From Flavobacterium sp. N2270 (lineage in GTDB: Bacteria; Bacteroidota; Bacteroidia; Flavobacteriales; Flavobacteriaceae): a stretch of DNA of 64,000 bases. Numbering within the stretch: position 1 is the first letter of the stretch; each line of letters begins with the position of its first letter. Positions 26,878 to 35,738 of the stretch are shown here, piece by piece. Position numbers and translations under genes: made by a program. The stretch spans positions 1,240,001 to 1,304,000 of the forward strand of contig NZ_CP110005.1 in NCBI RefSeq assembly GCF_025947225.1, in the 5' to 3' direction. Below the pieces are notes generated by a model that ran no database searches, had not been told where the DNA came from, and was given only the letters and a program-made list of their open reading frames with translations.

Positions 26878-27314
26878 TATCCTTTTGATATTTCATTAGA
26901 AAGTTCGTTAGTGTCATCAGACTGATATGGAAAATAATGTTTCAATTTTTCACCTGCTCTTAAAACGCCTTCAACTAAACCTTTCTTAAATTCTTTATTT
27001 TTAAAATGTTCTAAAACAAGGTCTTTTGTGCAATCCCAAAAATCAGCTTCTACAACGTTGTTTATTCCTTCATCACCTAAAATAGCGAAACCTTTATTGG
27101 CGACACCTATATAAAACAATACGCCATTTCTGGCTTCTGTTTTGTGCATTTCTAGTGTAGAAAAAACCTCCTTAGCTCTTTCGATAGGAGGTTTTTCTGA
27201 TGTTTCTTCAATATGTACACGAATTTCCCCCGAAGTGTTTTTTTCGGCTGTAACTATAGCTTGAACAATTTCTTGTTCTTCTTCTTTGGTTAAGAAATCT
27301 TCGGTTTTAGACAT
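26877..27314 (-). CDS. Soluble TPM-domain protein
   Basis: The 145-residue protein consists essentially of a TPM domain (EEEQEIVQAIVTAEKNTSGEI region, NGVLFYIGVANKGFAILGD). It has no signal peptide and no membrane helix, unlike its neighbour. Its TAA overlaps the ATG of the next gene by one base (TAATG), and its own ATG overlaps the lemA stop in the same way, so the three are translationally coupled. It may be a cytoplasmic partner or regulator of the membrane TPM protein. Confidence 0.85.
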   Translation of the reverse strand: MSKTEDFLTKEEEQEIVQAIVTAEKNTSGEIRVHIEETSEKPPIERAKEVFSTLEMHKTEARNGVLFYIGVANKGFAILGDEGINNVVEADFWDCTKDLVLEHFKNKEFKKGLVEGVLRAGEKLKHYFPYQSDDTNELSNEISKG

Positions 27315-27931
27315 TATTTTGTTTCTTCTTTGTCGTTTCCAAAATCAAACTCTACGTCAACTGGTTTTTCTGCCCCAGCAACTGCTTCGAAATATACTTT
27401 TTCTTTAAATCCGAACATTCCTGCAAATAAATTGTTTGGGAAAATTTTAATGTGGTTGTTGTATGGTTTTACAGCTTCGTTAAAACGAGTTCTAGCTGTT
27501 AAAATTTGATTTTCTGTACTTGCTAATTCGTCTTGTAATTTTAAGAAATTCTGATTGGCTTTTAAATCAGGATATCTTTCAACTGTTACTAATAATCTTG
27601 ATAAAGCAGATGAAACTCCACTTTGCGCTTGATTAAATTGCGCTAATTGTTCTGGAGAAATGTTCGTTGGGTCAATAGTAACAGATGTTGCTTTTGAACG
27701 TGCGTTAATTACAGCTTCTAAAGTTGATTTTTCAAAATCAGCAGCACCTTTAACGGTTTTAACTAAGTTACCAATTAAATCATTTCTTCTTTGGTAAGAG
27801 GTGTTTACATTTCCCCAGGCTTCTTGTACGCTTTGATCTAAAGTTACAGCTGTATTATTAATTCCTTTTACATAGCTGTACATTCCAAATATAACTACGA
27901 CTGCTATAATCCATGGTAAGAATTTTTTCAT
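27314..27931 (-). CDS. lemA: LemA family protein
   Basis: The 205-residue protein has an N-terminal transmembrane helix (about 5-19), then a helical bundle with the LemA signatures VQEAWGNVNTSYQRRNDLI (19 residues), SALSRLLVTVERYPDLKANQNF and ARTRFNEAVKPYN. The bundle should face the periplasm. It lies in the operon between a MerR-type gene and two TPM-domain genes, the usual LemA-TPM pairing. Its molecular role is not established. Confidence 0.93.
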   Translation of the reverse strand: MKKFLPWIIAVVVIFGMYSYVKGINNTAVTLDQSVQEAWGNVNTSYQRRNDLIGNLVKTVKGAADFEKSTLEAVINARSKATSVTIDPTNISPEQLAQFNQAQSGVSSALSRLLVTVERYPDLKANQNFLKLQDELASTENQILTARTRFNEAVKPYNNHIKIFPNNLFAGMFGFKEKVYFEAVAGAEKPVDVEFDFGNDKEETK

Positions 27932-27943
27932 AAGTTTAATTTT

Positions 27944-28273
27944 TTAAAGTTGATTTTTAAGATTTGTTAATTGTGATTTTATAGTTTCTAATTTTCTAAT
28001 GATTTCAAATTTATCTAAGGTTTTCTTTTGGTTTTCTTTTAGATGTATTTTTGCGCCATCAAGCGTAAAACCTCTTTCTTTAACCAAATGGAAAATTAAT
28101 TGAAGGTTTTTTATGTCTTCAGGAGTAAATTTCCGATCCCCTTTTGCATTTTTCTTGGGTTTTATAATATCAAATTCTTTTTCCCAAAAACGAATTAGCG
28201 ATGCGTTAACATCAAATGCTTTGGCAACTTCGCCAATGCTGTAATATCTTTTCTCTGGTAATTCTAAATGCAT
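27944..28273 (-). CDS. MerR family transcriptional regulator
   Basis: The 109-residue protein has a MerR winged HTH at the N-terminus (YSIGEVAKAFDVNASLIRFWE region, then RKFTPEDIKNLQLIFHLVKERGFTL in part) and a short dimerisation helix. There are no effector-binding Cys residues or large C-terminal domain, so it is a minimal member. Its ATG overlaps the stop of the M23 peptidase gene (TAATG). The place inside the operon suggests control of these envelope genes, but that is inference. Confidence 0.9.
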   Translation of the reverse strand: MHLELPEKRYYSIGEVAKAFDVNASLIRFWEKEFDIIKPKKNAKGDRKFTPEDIKNLQLIFHLVKERGFTLDGAKIHLKENQKKTLDKFEIIRKLETIKSQLTNLKNQL

Positions 28274-29250
28274 TAGTCTAAAGATTGGTTTTCTTGATTG
28301 GCAAGTTTTGTAATTTCAACATATTCTTGAGCTGAAATACTTCCGTAATAAAAATTCAACGGATTAATTTTTTCTTTTCCTTTAATTACTTCATAATGTA
28401 AATGGGGCGCTTCACTTCTTCCTGTACTTCCTACATATCCAATAATGTCGCCTCTTTTTACTTTTTGACCTGCTCTACAATTGTATTTACTTAAATGAGC
28501 ATATAAAGTTACATAGCCATAACCATGATTTATTTCTATATGATTTCCATATCCTGAAAGCGAATTGTCTGCTTTTAGAACAACTCCATCTCCAGTTGCA
28601 TAAACAGGAGTTCCGGTTTTTGCAGTAAAATCCATTCCATAATGAAATTTTCTAATTTTTGTAAAAGGGTCACTTCTATATCCAAAACCAGAAGCCATTC
28701 TTTTCAAATCTTCATTTTTAACCGGTTGAATTGCAGGAATTGCAGCCAATAACTTTTCTTTTTGTTTTGCTAAAGCTACAATCTCATCTAATGATTTTGA
28801 TTGTATGACAAGCTCTTTTGTAAGCATGTCTACTTTTTTATTGGTATTTATAACTAATTCTGAATTATTAAATCCTTCTAAATCCTTATATCTATTTGTT
28901 CCTCCAAAACCTGCTTTACGTTCCTCATTAGGAATGGGAGAAGTATTAAAGTAAATTCTATAAATATTATTATCTCTTTCTTCAATAGCTGTTAAAACAT
29001 CAGTCATTAAATCTACCTTTCGATTCATTAACTTATAATTTAACTTCATTGTTTCTAATTCACCAGTAAGTAATTTGTCTTTTGGTGTTTCAAAATAAGG
29101 TGTATTTATCAATAGAACTAAACATAAAAAACCAAATAGTAGCGATGATAATAAAAATAAGAAAATGTATGCAAATTTTTTACGTTTTTGAGGTTTTATA
29201 CGTTTATATGCTAAATTTTCGGAATCGTAATAATATTTTACCTTAGACAT
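28273..29250 (-). CDS. M23 family metallopeptidase (LytM-type), membrane anchored
   Basis: The 325-residue protein has a short basic cytoplasmic start, one transmembrane helix (about 27-49), a coiled-coil-like stretch (about 55-170), and a C-terminal LytM domain with the zinc motif HxxxD (FHYGMDF) and the catalytic HLHYE. All ligands are present, so it should be an active peptidoglycan endopeptidase in the periplasm. It is the first gene of the five-gene minus-strand operon. I see no convincing full promoter upstream. Confidence 0.92.
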   Translation of the reverse strand: MSKVKYYYDSENLAYKRIKPQKRKKFAYIFLFLLSSLLFGFLCLVLLINTPYFETPKDKLLTGELETMKLNYKLMNRKVDLMTDVLTAIEERDNNIYRIYFNTSPIPNEERKAGFGGTNRYKDLEGFNNSELVINTNKKVDMLTKELVIQSKSLDEIVALAKQKEKLLAAIPAIQPVKNEDLKRMASGFGYRSDPFTKIRKFHYGMDFTAKTGTPVYATGDGVVLKADNSLSGYGNHIEINHGYGYVTLYAHLSKYNCRAGQKVKRGDIIGYVGSTGRSEAPHLHYEVIKGKEKINPLNFYYGSISAQEYVEITKLANQENQSLD

Positions 29251-29433
29251 GTTCTAAAATTACTATTTTTGCACCAGTTTAATTTGGTTTACAATGGTTA
29301 TACGAACAAATTTAATAAATGTTACGTTTTATACTATTATTTAATGCGAAACTTTTTGTTTCTAATAACCCCCTTGTAAATATAAACTTGATGACAATAA
29401 AGAGTTATCAAAAATGAAATTTAAAAAGTAAAG

Positions 29434-32070
29434 ATGAAATCACAAGACATTCGTAAGCAGTTTCTACAATTCTTTGAAAGCAAAGGGCATTTAATCGTTC
29501 CTTCTGCGCCAATCGTTTTAAAAGACGATCCAACTTTAATGTTTAATAATTCTGGGATGGCTCAGTTTAAAGAATATTTTTTAGGAAACGCCACGCCAAA
29601 AAGTAATAGAATTGCCGATACGCAAAAATGCCTTCGTGTTTCAGGAAAACATAATGATTTAGAAGATGTAGGTTTTGATACTTATCATCATACGATGTTC
29701 GAAATGCTTGGAAACTGGTCTTTTGGGGATTATTTCAAAAAAGAAGCTATCGACTGGGCTTGGGAATTTTTAACTGAAGTGTTGAAATTAGACAAAGACC
29801 GTTTATATGTTTCTGTTTTTGAAGGAAATGAAGCAGAAAATGTACCTTTTGATCAAGAAGCATTTGACTTGTGGAAACAATTTGTTAGTGAAGACCGAAT
29901 CATCAAAGGAAATAAGAAAGATAATTTCTGGGAAATGGGCGATCAAGGCCCTTGTGGTCCTTGTTCTGAAATCCATATCGATTTACGTTCCGATGAAGAA
30001 AGAGCTAAAGTGTCAGGTTTTTCATTAGTAAATGCAGATCACCCTCAAGTAGTGGAAATTTGGAACAATGTATTTATGGAATTCAACCGTAAAGCAGATG
30101 GTTCATTAGAAAAATTGCCAGCACAACACGTAGATACCGGAATGGGATTTGAGCGTTTGTGTATGGCAATGCAAAACGTGACTTCTAATTACGATACAGA
30201 TGTTTTTACACCACTAATTGAGAAAGTGGAACAAATTACAGGCTTAAAATACACTTCAAACGAAGTAAAAAACATATCAGAAGAGCAAAATAAAACCAAT
30301 ATCGCTATTCGTGTTATTGTAGATCACGTTCGTGCTGTGGCTTTTGCTATTGCAGACGGACAATTACCTTCTAACACTGGTGCAGGTTATGTAATTCGTA
30401 GAATTTTGCGTCGTGCAATTCGTTACGGATTTACGTTTTTAGGAACGAAAGAGCCTTTCATTTATCAATTGGTTGAGGTTTTAGCCAATCAAATGGGTGA
30501 ATTTTTCCCAGAAATCAGAAAACAACAAGCTTTAGTGACCAATGTAATTCGTGAAGAAGAAGCTTCTTTTTTAAGAACTTTAGATCAAGGTTTACAACTG
30601 TTAGATAATGTAATTGCTGATACAAAAGGAAAACAAGTGGATGGTGCAAAAGCATTTGAATTATATGATACTTTTGGGTTTCCAATTGATTTAACTGCCT
30701 TAATTTTAAGAGAAAGAGGTTTTGAATTAGACGAAGCTGGATTTGAAAAAGCCATGCAAGAACAAAAAAACCGTTCTCGTGCAGCTTCGGAAGTTTCAAC
30801 AGATGATTGGAAAATTTTAGTGGAAGGAAATACAGAAACTTTTGTTGGTTATGACCAAACGGAAAATGATGTGAAAATCACAAGAATTCGTAAAGTAGAT
30901 TCTAAGAAAGACGGAATTTTATACCAAATCGTTTTAGATGCAACTCCGTTTTATCCAGAGGGTGGAGGACAAGTTGGAGATAAAGGAACTTTAGTTTCTG
31001 CTAACGAATCAATCGAAATTATAGACACTAAAAAAGAAAACAATTTAATATTGCATATTGCTAAAAAATTACCTGAAAATGTTTCAGCAAGTTTTGTGGC
31101 TAAAGTAAATACCGATTTAAGAACAGCTTCTTCTAAAAATCATTCGGCTACGCATTTGATGCATTTGGCTTTGAGAACGATTTTAGGAACTCATGTAGAG
31201 CAAAAAGGTTCGTTGGTTAACCCAAATTACTTGCGTTTTGACTTTTCTCATTTTTCTAAAGTAACAGATGAAGAAATCAAACAAGTGGAAGATTTTGTAA
31301 ACCAACGAATTCAAGAACAAATCCCTTTAATCGAAAGAAGAAGTATTCCAATTCAACAAGCATTAGATGAAGGAGCAATGGCTTTATTTGGGGAAAAATA
31401 TGGTGATAACGTTCGTGCTATTAAGTTTGGCGATTCTATGGAGCTTTGTGGTGGAATTCACGTTGCAAACACAGCAAATATTTGGTCGTTTAAAATCACT
31501 TCTGAAGGTGCTGTTGCAGCAGGAATTCGACGTATTGAAGCGATTACGGGTGATGGAGTTAGAGCTTATTTTGCAAATCAAGAAAACACTTTAGCCGAAA
31601 TCAAGGAAACGTTGAAAAATCCTCAAGATACTATTAAAGCAGTTATTTCATTACAAGATGAAAATGCAAAACTGAAAAAACAAGTGGAACAACTATTGAA
31701 AGATAAAGCAAAAGGATTAAAAGGAGATTTAGCATCTCAAATTAAAGAAATAAATGGAGTGAAATTCTTAGCTACGCAAGTTGATTTAGATGCGAATGGT
31801 GCTAAAGACTTGGCTTACGAATTAGGAAATAACGAAACGAACTTGTTCTTAGTTTTAGCAACTGCAACAGATGACAAACCAATGCTGACTTGCTATATTT
31901 CTAAAGAATTAGTAGACGCAAAAGGTTTAAATGCTGGACAAGTAGTTCGAGAACTTGGAAAATACATCCAAGGGGGAGGTGGAGGACAACCGTTTTTCGC
32001 AACTGCTGGTGGAAAAAATGCTGCTGGAATTAAGGAAGCTCTGGAAAAAGCAGTTGATTTTGTGAAGTAG
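29434..32070 (+). CDS. alaS: Alanyl-tRNA synthetase
   Basis: The 878-residue class II synthetase has a catalytic core at the start ([26 protein letters not shown]), the editing domain with its zinc motif NHSATHLMH and CGGIH, and a C-Ala domain ending with a Gly-rich [16 protein letters not shown]. It charges tRNA-Ala. The 183-nt region upstream contains one TATTTTTG (29264-29271) on the plus strand, without a spaced TTG, and otherwise nothing I recognise. Confidence 0.98.
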   Translation: MKSQDIRKQFLQFFESKGHLIVPSAPIVLKDDPTLMFNNSGMAQFKEYFLGNATPKSNRIADTQKCLRVSGKHNDLEDVGFDTYHHTMFEMLGNWSFGDYFKKEAIDWAWEFLTEVLKLDKDRLYVSVFEGNEAENVPFDQEAFDLWKQFVSEDRIIKGNKKDNFWEMGDQGPCGPCSEIHIDLRSDEERAKVSGFSLVNADHPQVVEIWNNVFMEFNRKADGSLEKLPAQHVDTGMGFERLCMAMQNVTSNYDTDVFTPLIEKVEQITGLKYTSNEVKNISEEQNKTNIAIRVIVDHVRAVAFAIADGQLPSNTGAGYVIRRILRRAIRYGFTFLGTKEPFIYQLVEVLANQMGEFFPEIRKQQALVTNVIREEEASFLRTLDQGLQLLDNVIADTKGKQVDGAKAFELYDTFGFPIDLTALILRERGFELDEAGFEKAMQEQKNRSRAASEVSTDDWKILVEGNTETFVGYDQTENDVKITRIRKVDSKKDGILYQIVLDATPFYPEGGGQVGDKGTLVSANESIEIIDTKKENNLILHIAKKLPENVSASFVAKVNTDLRTASSKNHSATHLMHLALRTILGTHVEQKGSLVNPNYLRFDFSHFSKVTDEEIKQVEDFVNQRIQEQIPLIERRSIPIQQALDEGAMALFGEKYGDNVRAIKFGDSMELCGGIHVANTANIWSFKITSEGAVAAGIRRIEAITGDGVRAYFANQENTLAEIKETLKNPQDTIKAVISLQDENAKLKKQVEQLLKDKAKGLKGDLASQIKEINGVKFLATQVDLDANGAKDLAYELGNNETNLFLVLATATDDKPMLTCYISKELVDAKGLNAGQVVRELGKYIQGGGGGQPFFATAGGKNAAGIKEALEKAVDFVK

Positions 32071-32097
32071 CTTTCAATTTTCACATAATAATTTAAG

Positions 32098-32134
32098 AAA
32101 TCCCAATAGTTTAAAGTTATTGGGATTTTTTTAT
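32098..32134 (+). terminator. Intrinsic terminator of alaS
   Basis: Stem AAATCCCAATA / TATTGGGATTT (32098-32108, 32118-32128), 9-nt loop, then T's. Confidence 0.85.
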
Positions 32135-32154
32135 ACTTAAAAGTTGCAAAACCG

Positions 32155-32170
32155 TTTTTTTTTTTTTTTT
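32155..32170. repeat. T16 homopolymer upstream of a lipoprotein gene
   Basis: Sixteen consecutive T's, 8 nt after a TTG (32144-32146) and 30 nt before the ATG at 32201. It occupies the place where promoter spacing would be set, so slippage here could change expression. Confidence 0.6.
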
Positions 32171-32200
32171 CTTTATGAAAATTTATTAGAATTAAATATC

Positions 32201-32965
32201 ATGAATAAAATACTTTGTCTTTTTAGTGCTATTGCACTTTTTTTAACGTCATGTACAGGTGAAGATTCTCCTTCATCAGTTGCTATTCCAACTTTGTTAA
32301 AAAAAATGATTTTGACATATGATGATGGAAGTGTGTTGGAATCTGATTATTTTTATACAGATACAAAGTTAGACAGCATTGTAAAATCAAGCGGAGAGTT
32401 TGAACGATATACTTATACTGGTGATTTGATATCAAGAATTGAATATACACAAAATGGAACTAGTAATTATTCAGAATATATTATTGAATATAATGGCAGT
32501 GAAGAAGTATTGAGTACGATTGACTTATTTCATACAAGTTCGCCTTCAGGAATAAAAACTATTTACACATATAATAATGATGGGACTATTTCTTTTGATG
32601 CGTATTCTGGGGATTTATTTATTCAAAATATTTTTTTTAAGTCAGGAAAATATTTTTTTGGCGCAAATAATGAAATAATAAAAGTTGAGGAGTATAATGA
32701 TAATGGTGATTTGCTTGCGGAAATAAATATAACTCATGATGTACTTAATTCTCCCTATAAAAATATATTAGGATATAATAAATTATTTAATCGTTATACA
32801 CAAGCAAAATTTTCTAATGTTTTAACTTCAGAATGGAATTATACTGGTTCACCAACTAGTTCGGTTTCTTCTGTTTACCAATATTCTTCTTCTGGTTTCC
32901 CAACATCAATGGTTGAAAGTTTTAGTGAAGGCTTTGCTTTTAGTTATGCTTTTTTTTATAACTAA
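32201..32965 (+). CDS. Lipoprotein with YD-like repeats
   Basis: The 254-residue protein has a lipoprotein signal with Cys18 (LFLTSC-TGED). The mature part is rich in short Tyr/Asp/Gly beta strands such as YTYTGDLISRIEYTQNG and IEYNGSEEVLSTI, similar to the YD/RHS-like repeats of the secreted proteins at 35.7-41.4 kb. The longer frame starts at a TTG in front of the T16 tract and is rejected in favour of the ATG at 32201. The function is unknown; it is probably surface- or periplasm-exposed. Confidence 0.7.
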   Translation: MNKILCLFSAIALFLTSCTGEDSPSSVAIPTLLKKMILTYDDGSVLESDYFYTDTKLDSIVKSSGEFERYTYTGDLISRIEYTQNGTSNYSEYIIEYNGSEEVLSTIDLFHTSSPSGIKTIYTYNNDGTISFDAYSGDLFIQNIFFKSGKYFFGANNEIIKVEEYNDNGDLLAEINITHDVLNSPYKNILGYNKLFNRYTQAKFSNVLTSEWNYTGSPTSSVSSVYQYSSSGFPTSMVESFSEGFAFSYAFFYN

Positions 32966-32984
32966 AATTTGGGTAAAAATATTA

Positions 32985-33022
32985 AAGAAAACCCAAAACA
33001 ACTCGTTTTGGGTTTCTTTTTT
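32985..33022 (+). terminator. Intrinsic terminator of the lipoprotein gene
   Basis: Stem AAACCCAAAAC / GTTTTGGGTTT (32989-32999, 33005-33015) with a 5-nt loop, then C and a T-run. Its right arm contains the TTG of the next promoter. Confidence 0.85.
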
Positions 33023-33035
33023 ATGATTACTTTTG
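33008..33035 (+). promoter_or_regulatory. Promoter of the GSCFA gene
   Basis: TTG (33008-33010), 17 nt, TACTTTTG (33028-33035). The ATG at 33050 is 14 nt downstream. The promoter overlaps the upstream terminator. Confidence 0.6.
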
Positions 33036-33049
33036 ATAAAAATAGTTTT

Positions 33050-34003
33050 ATGCATTTCAGAACTCAAATTCCCATTTCTAAAAGTAATGCTCCAATAGAT
33101 TATAATTCTAAAATTATATCATTGGGTTCGTGTTTTGCTGAAAACATGAGTGAGAAGTTTAATTATTTTAAATTTCAGAATATAGTTAATCCTTTCGGGA
33201 TAATTTTCAATCCGGTTTCAATAGAGAAATTGGTAAACCGAATTGTAAACAAAATAGAATTCACAGAAAAAGATATTTTTTTTCATAATAATTTATGGCA
33301 TTGTTATGAAGTGCATTCGGAGCTTTCAAACCCTAATAAAGAAGATTTTTTAATTATTTTGAATCAATTGGTTGAATCAATTCATAACCAAATAAAAGAT
33401 TCAACTCACTTTATCATTACACTTGGAACTTCTTGGATCTATCGAAATATAGAAAACAACGAAATTGTTGCCAATTGTCATAAAGTGCCGCAAAAACAGT
33501 TTACTAAAGAATTACTTTCTATTGAAACTACGGAAAAATCTATTCAAAATACAATTGAATTAATTCAAAAAGTAAATTCAAACTGCAATTTCATTTTTAC
33601 CGTTTCACCTGTTCGTCACATAAAAGACGGTTTTGTAGAAAACACATTAAGTAAAGCACATTTAATTTCTGCAATTCATAACATTATCAATTGTCAATCA
33701 TCAACTATCAATTATTTTCTTAGTTATGAAATTATGATGGATGAATTGCGCGATTATCGTTTTTATGCTGCGGACATGTTGCATCCTAATCAGGTTGCTG
33801 TTGATTATATTTGGGAACGTTTTTCAGAAAGCTCAATTTCAGATGAAAGTCAAAAAATAATGGAAGAAGTCGATTCTATTCAGAAATCACTATTGCATCG
33901 ACCATTTAATCCTGATTCAGAGAATCATCATAAATTTTTAAAAACTCTTAATCAAAAAATACAAACTCTTCAAAATCAATTGCCTTTTGTGAATTTTTCT
34001 TAA
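33050..34003 (+). CDS. GSCFA domain protein
   Basis: The 317-residue protein carries the motif SLGSCFAEN near residue 25 that names the GSCFA family, a predicted SGNH-type hydrolase-like group found in bacteria. Later signatures are TLGTSWIY, FTVSPVRHIKDG and the DMLHPN(Q) block with Asp and His suitable for a catalytic pair. It has no signal peptide. Two upstream in-frame starts (32969, 33023) fall in or before the promoter. The final TAA overlaps the first base of the palindrome at 34003. Confidence 0.85.
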   Translation: MHFRTQIPISKSNAPIDYNSKIISLGSCFAENMSEKFNYFKFQNIVNPFGIIFNPVSIEKLVNRIVNKIEFTEKDIFFHNNLWHCYEVHSELSNPNKEDFLIILNQLVESIHNQIKDSTHFIITLGTSWIYRNIENNEIVANCHKVPQKQFTKELLSIETTEKSIQNTIELIQKVNSNCNFIFTVSPVRHIKDGFVENTLSKAHLISAIHNIINCQSSTINYFLSYEIMMDELRDYRFYAADMLHPNQVAVDYIWERFSESSISDESQKIMEEVDSIQKSLLHRPFNPDSENHHKFLKTLNQKIQTLQNQLPFVNFS

Positions 34004-34052
34004 AATAAGGCAAATGCCCTATTTCTTATAAAGCCCTTTTTTGTGAATTTTG
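34003..34052 (+). promoter_or_regulatory. Palindrome-promoter site A
   Basis: A 22-bp palindrome copy (34003-34024; left arm two mismatches, right arm GCCCTATTT intact), then exactly 20 nt, then GAATTTTG (34045-34052; one base from TAnnTTTG), followed by AATTATA. The ATG at 34082 is 29 nt on. Same layout as sites B-E. Confidence 0.7.
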
Positions 34053-34081
34053 AATTATATAAAACTTTAAAAACTCACATT

Positions 34082-34561
34082 ATGAAAATCGCAAAATTAT
34101 TTAAATCGTTATTAGTTTGTACAATCTTATTTGCTACATCTTTTTCAAGTGCTCAACAATTAGTTCAGCCCGAAGAAATCTCTGTTCAATTTTTAAAACA
34201 AACTTTTCAAGATGCTTATATTGATATTGAAGAAGTAGGTGATACTTATATCAAAGTTAAAGACACGTATAGTGTTTTTATAGATATTGATCCAAATAAA
34301 CGATATGTTACTTTTTCAGGTATTTACAGAATTGTAGATGGAGCAAGAAAAGATAAGATTATGGATTTGATGAATAAAATTAACGGAGAAGTTGCACTAG
34401 TGAAAACGGTATATTCAGAGAAGTCAAATAACTTTGGATACTATTATTATTTTTTTACTGAGGGAGGATTTACTAAAAAATCACTTATTGGTGCTTTAAA
34501 ATTATACAAAACAGCTCTTACGTTAAGCTTAGATAAGGATACTGAAGGCTTAATTAAGTAA
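34082..34561 (+). CDS. Secreted protein of unknown function, site A operon
   Basis: The 159-residue protein has a signal peptide (MKIAKLFKSLLVCTILF...SFSSA-Q). The mature domain of about 135 residues has alternating helix and strand (VQFLKQTFQDAYIDIEEVGD in 20 residues, YIKVKDTYSVFIDI, then YYYYFFTEGGFTK). It looks like a small sensor- or YbjN-like alpha/beta domain, but I do not recognise it with confidence. The TTG at 34043 is inside the promoter and is not the start. It is 11 nt upstream of the next gene. Confidence 0.7.
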   Translation: MKIAKLFKSLLVCTILFATSFSSAQQLVQPEEISVQFLKQTFQDAYIDIEEVGDTYIKVKDTYSVFIDIDPNKRYVTFSGIYRIVDGARKDKIMDLMNKINGEVALVKTVYSEKSNNFGYYYYFFTEGGFTKKSLIGALKLYKTALTLSLDKDTEGLIK

Positions 34562-34572
34562 TAACAGTTAAA

Positions 34573-35646
34573 ATGAAAATATTTTTTAGATTAGTAATGT
34601 TAGTTGCTTTTCTTGGAATAGCAACAACTTCAAGAGCTCAAGAGCTAGGCGAATTTAAGCCTAAAGATGACACATTTGGATTAGGAAAATTAAAATCAAA
34701 GCCTAAGAAAATTTATATTTCTAATTTTTCAATAAATTATCAATTATTTAATGAAAAAGAAAAAACAAAAAAAGGAGGCGCATTATTTAGAGATAAAGGC
34801 GTTCGTGGAGATGCAACTGCTGAGTTAATGGTAGGATTAGGAAGTTTAACAGAAAATGACTTCCAAACTATTACAAACACATTGTATCAAGATTTTGTTA
34901 TTCAATTAAAAGCTAAAGGTTTTGAAATAATATCAGCAGATGTAGCCGGAAAAACAGAAACTTATGATGGTTTTACAAAAGCAAGCGGTCCATTTGTAAT
35001 TACATCTGATAAGCCAGGAATAATTACAGCTGTTCCAGAAGGATTTGATTTTTACTATTTGGATAGATCGAAAGTAGGAAAAGCTATTGCAGCTAAATTT
35101 GCAACTTTAGATAAAACGCCTCAAAATTTATCTAAAGATTTAGATGATGCAGTCGTTGTGTCGGTAGATTTGTATGTGTTTTTTATGAAAGATGTTTATG
35201 CTTTCCAAGGAAGTGCTGCAAATATTAAAATAAAAACGCAATTAAGCTTAGTATCAAATGAAACTATTTCTGCAAAAAGTGATGATAATAGTATTGCTTT
35301 TAGAAAACAAGTTGAATATGTTACGGGTGCAAATACTATAAATTTTGTTTGCGGAAAATATAAAATTGGAGGAAGTGCAGAATCGGTCTATACAGGTGGA
35401 TTAAAGAAAGACTTTACAATTGAAAATGTCATCGATGAAAAAGTGATTCAAAGTTATTCAAAAGGAGCAGTAGATTTTGTAGGTACAGATACCTATTTTG
35501 GGAAATACTATGAGGCAGAAAATAAATCTTCTTCTAAAACAACAATTATTCCAGTAGATACAAAAAAGTATAATGAAGGTGTTATTAAAGCAGGTAAAGC
35601 ATTTTTAGATTTTCATTTAAATGAATTTGAGAGCAATTTCAAATAG
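34573..35646 (+). CDS. Secreted protein of unknown function
   Basis: The 357-residue protein has a signal peptide cleaved near TSRA-Q (about residue 23). The mature protein starts with a strand KKIYISNFSINYQLF, a Gly-rich stretch (GGALFRDKGVRGDATAELMV in 20 residues), then an LTENDFQTITNTLYQDFVIQLKAKG helix in parts. That layout recalls periplasmic proteins with a CsgG-like nucleotide-free alpha/beta fold, but I cannot assign a family. It has no transmembrane helix and is the second and last gene of the site A unit. Confidence 0.65.
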   Translation: MKIFFRLVMLVAFLGIATTSRAQELGEFKPKDDTFGLGKLKSKPKKIYISNFSINYQLFNEKEKTKKGGALFRDKGVRGDATAELMVGLGSLTENDFQTITNTLYQDFVIQLKAKGFEIISADVAGKTETYDGFTKASGPFVITSDKPGIITAVPEGFDFYYLDRSKVGKAIAAKFATLDKTPQNLSKDLDDAVVVSVDLYVFFMKDVYAFQGSAANIKIKTQLSLVSNETISAKSDDNSIAFRKQVEYVTGANTINFVCGKYKIGGSAESVYTGGLKKDFTIENVIDEKVIQSYSKGAVDFVGTDTYFGKYYEAENKSSSKTTIIPVDTKKYNEGVIKAGKAFLDFHLNEFESNFK

Positions 35647-35670
35647 TTTTGTTTTGATTTACTTGTTTGA

Positions 35671-35720
35671 AAATAGGGCAATTGCCCTATTTTTTTTGGT
35701 TATAAAAAAGGGGAATTTTG
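35671..35720 (+). promoter_or_regulatory. Palindrome-promoter site B
   Basis: Perfect 22-bp palindrome (35671-35692; core AGGGCAATTGCCCT, perfect to 24 bp with flanks), 20 nt, then GAATTTTG (35713-35720). The ATG at 35739 is 18 nt on. It drives the operon that ends with the sensor kinase. Confidence 0.75.
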
Positions 35721-35738
35721 AATGTAAATTTAAACAGA

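Noticed and set aside
29294..29344. Short open frame in the alaS upstream region as a leader peptide
   Set aside because: It has no alanine codons, no ribosome binding site and no attenuator hairpin after it.
34043..34081. Upstream TTG start for the first gene of site A unit (similar cases at 35718, 32144, 16710, 21721, 3456)
   Set aside because: Each lies in a promoter element, a hairpin or before the likely transcription start, and the next ATG gives a proper signal peptide or conserved N-terminus.
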